Source of the DNA: Spirosoma spitsbergense DSM 19989
GTDB lineage: Bacteria; Bacteroidota; Bacteroidia; Cytophagales; Spirosomataceae
Assembly (NCBI RefSeq): GCF_000374085.1
Contig: NZ_KB893597.1
Span: 1 to 32,368 of the forward strand
Direction of reading: 5' to 3'
Length of the DNA stretch: 32,368 nt
Part shown: positions 32,135 through 32,368 of the stretch, piece after piece
Layout of the letters: each line of letters starts with the position of its first letter
Position numbering within the stretch: the stretch's first letter is position 1
The notes under the pieces: generated by a model
What the model was told of the DNA's origin: nothing
Databases searched by the model: none
The model's input: the letters and a program-made list of their open reading frames with translations, nothing else
Translations under genes and position numbers: made by a program

Positions 32135-32368
32135 TTAGGCGGCTATACAGCCGAAGTGATAAAGTTGACGCACTCTAGGATCATTTTTCTCCAGTTTAGT
32201 GCCTTTGGGTAAGATAGAAAAAAAACGATCTAGTAGTAAACGATTGTGGTAGAGCGTCTTAATAGTGGCCATCGAGAAGGGTTGTTGACCAACGCCCTGC
32301 TCAACTTTAGCCACGTTAACCGCGCTCAGGGCTGCATTAAAATGGTAATCAAGTTTGTTGACCGAACG
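32135..32368 (-). CDS. Transposase C-terminal fragment (partial at window edge)
   Basis: Reading the minus strand from the right edge gives 77 codons and a stop (32135-32137): it begins RSVNKLDYHFNAALSAVNVA, continues with FSMATIKTLYHNRLLLDRFF and ends LYHFGCIAA. This is the pattern of the C-terminal end of DDE transposases common in Bacteroidota ('KLDYHFNA...FSM...IKTLYHN...LY.FG.IAA'), as far as I can tell of the IS4-like type. The frame is open to the window edge, so the N-terminal part and catalytic residues lie outside. I saw no terminal inverted repeat within the 58 bp before the hybrid regulator gene. Whether the copy is intact cannot be judged here. Confidence 0.72.
   Translation of the reverse strand, partial: RSVNKLDYHFNAALSAVNVAKVEQGVGQQPFSMATIKTLYHNRLLLDRFFSILPKGTKLEKNDPRVRQLYHFGCIAA

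Overview
The window looks like a chromosomal segment of a Cytophagales-type member of the Bacteroidota (Spirosoma and its relatives are the closest fit by feel, not by search). The reasons are two SusC/SusD pairs, a type IX secretion C-terminal sorting domain, a one-protein hybrid two-component regulator, an ECF sigma/FecR pair, and near absence of strong Shine-Dalgarno sequences.

Layout. (1) 1-510 is the 3' end of a T9SS-secreted protein, closed by a strong terminator at 537-576. (2) 580-873 is a non-coding element that recurs, diverged but collinear, at 27524-27811. (3) 888-27364 is a large polysaccharide-utilization-like locus. A LacI-family repressor (minus strand) diverges from eight plus-strand genes: SusC, SusD, a large secreted protein of likely (alpha/alpha)6 fold, a sodium/solute symporter, a GH2 enzyme, an FAD-dependent oxidoreductase whose start overlaps the GH2 end, a GH9-like enzyme and a lipoprotein of GH43-like beta-propeller type. 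After a 470-bp gap holding a 73-bp MITE-like element, a second plus-strand block follows: ECF sigma factor, FecR anti-sigma, STN-bearing SusC, SusD and a second, secreted FAD-dependent oxidoreductase, ending at a terminator at 27399-27433. (4) A 1381-residue hybrid two-component regulator (minus strand) converges on the locus from the right. (5) The window ends in the C-terminus of a transposase, 58 bp upstream of the regulator's start.

How it probably works (inference): glycan is bound and imported across the outer membrane by the two SusCD pairs and cut by periplasmic or surface enzymes (GH2, GH9-like, GH43-like, the unknown 858-residue protein). Products enter the cytoplasm through the symporter. 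The two flavoenzymes, one without and one with a signal peptide, suggest an oxidative step on the sugar on each side of the inner membrane. I cannot name the substrate. Three regulator types (LacI, ECF/FecR, hybrid two-component system) lie on or beside the same locus.

The most unusual signals are a short GGGCC-bounded DNA repeat that is in frame inside two unrelated proteins (the FAD enzyme and the ATP lid of the sensor kinase, where it forms a perfect 11-bp-stem hairpin); the 290-bp intergenic direct repeat bracketing the locus; an exact inverted pair of 16-bp operators; and the MITE-like insertion next to the sigma factor start.
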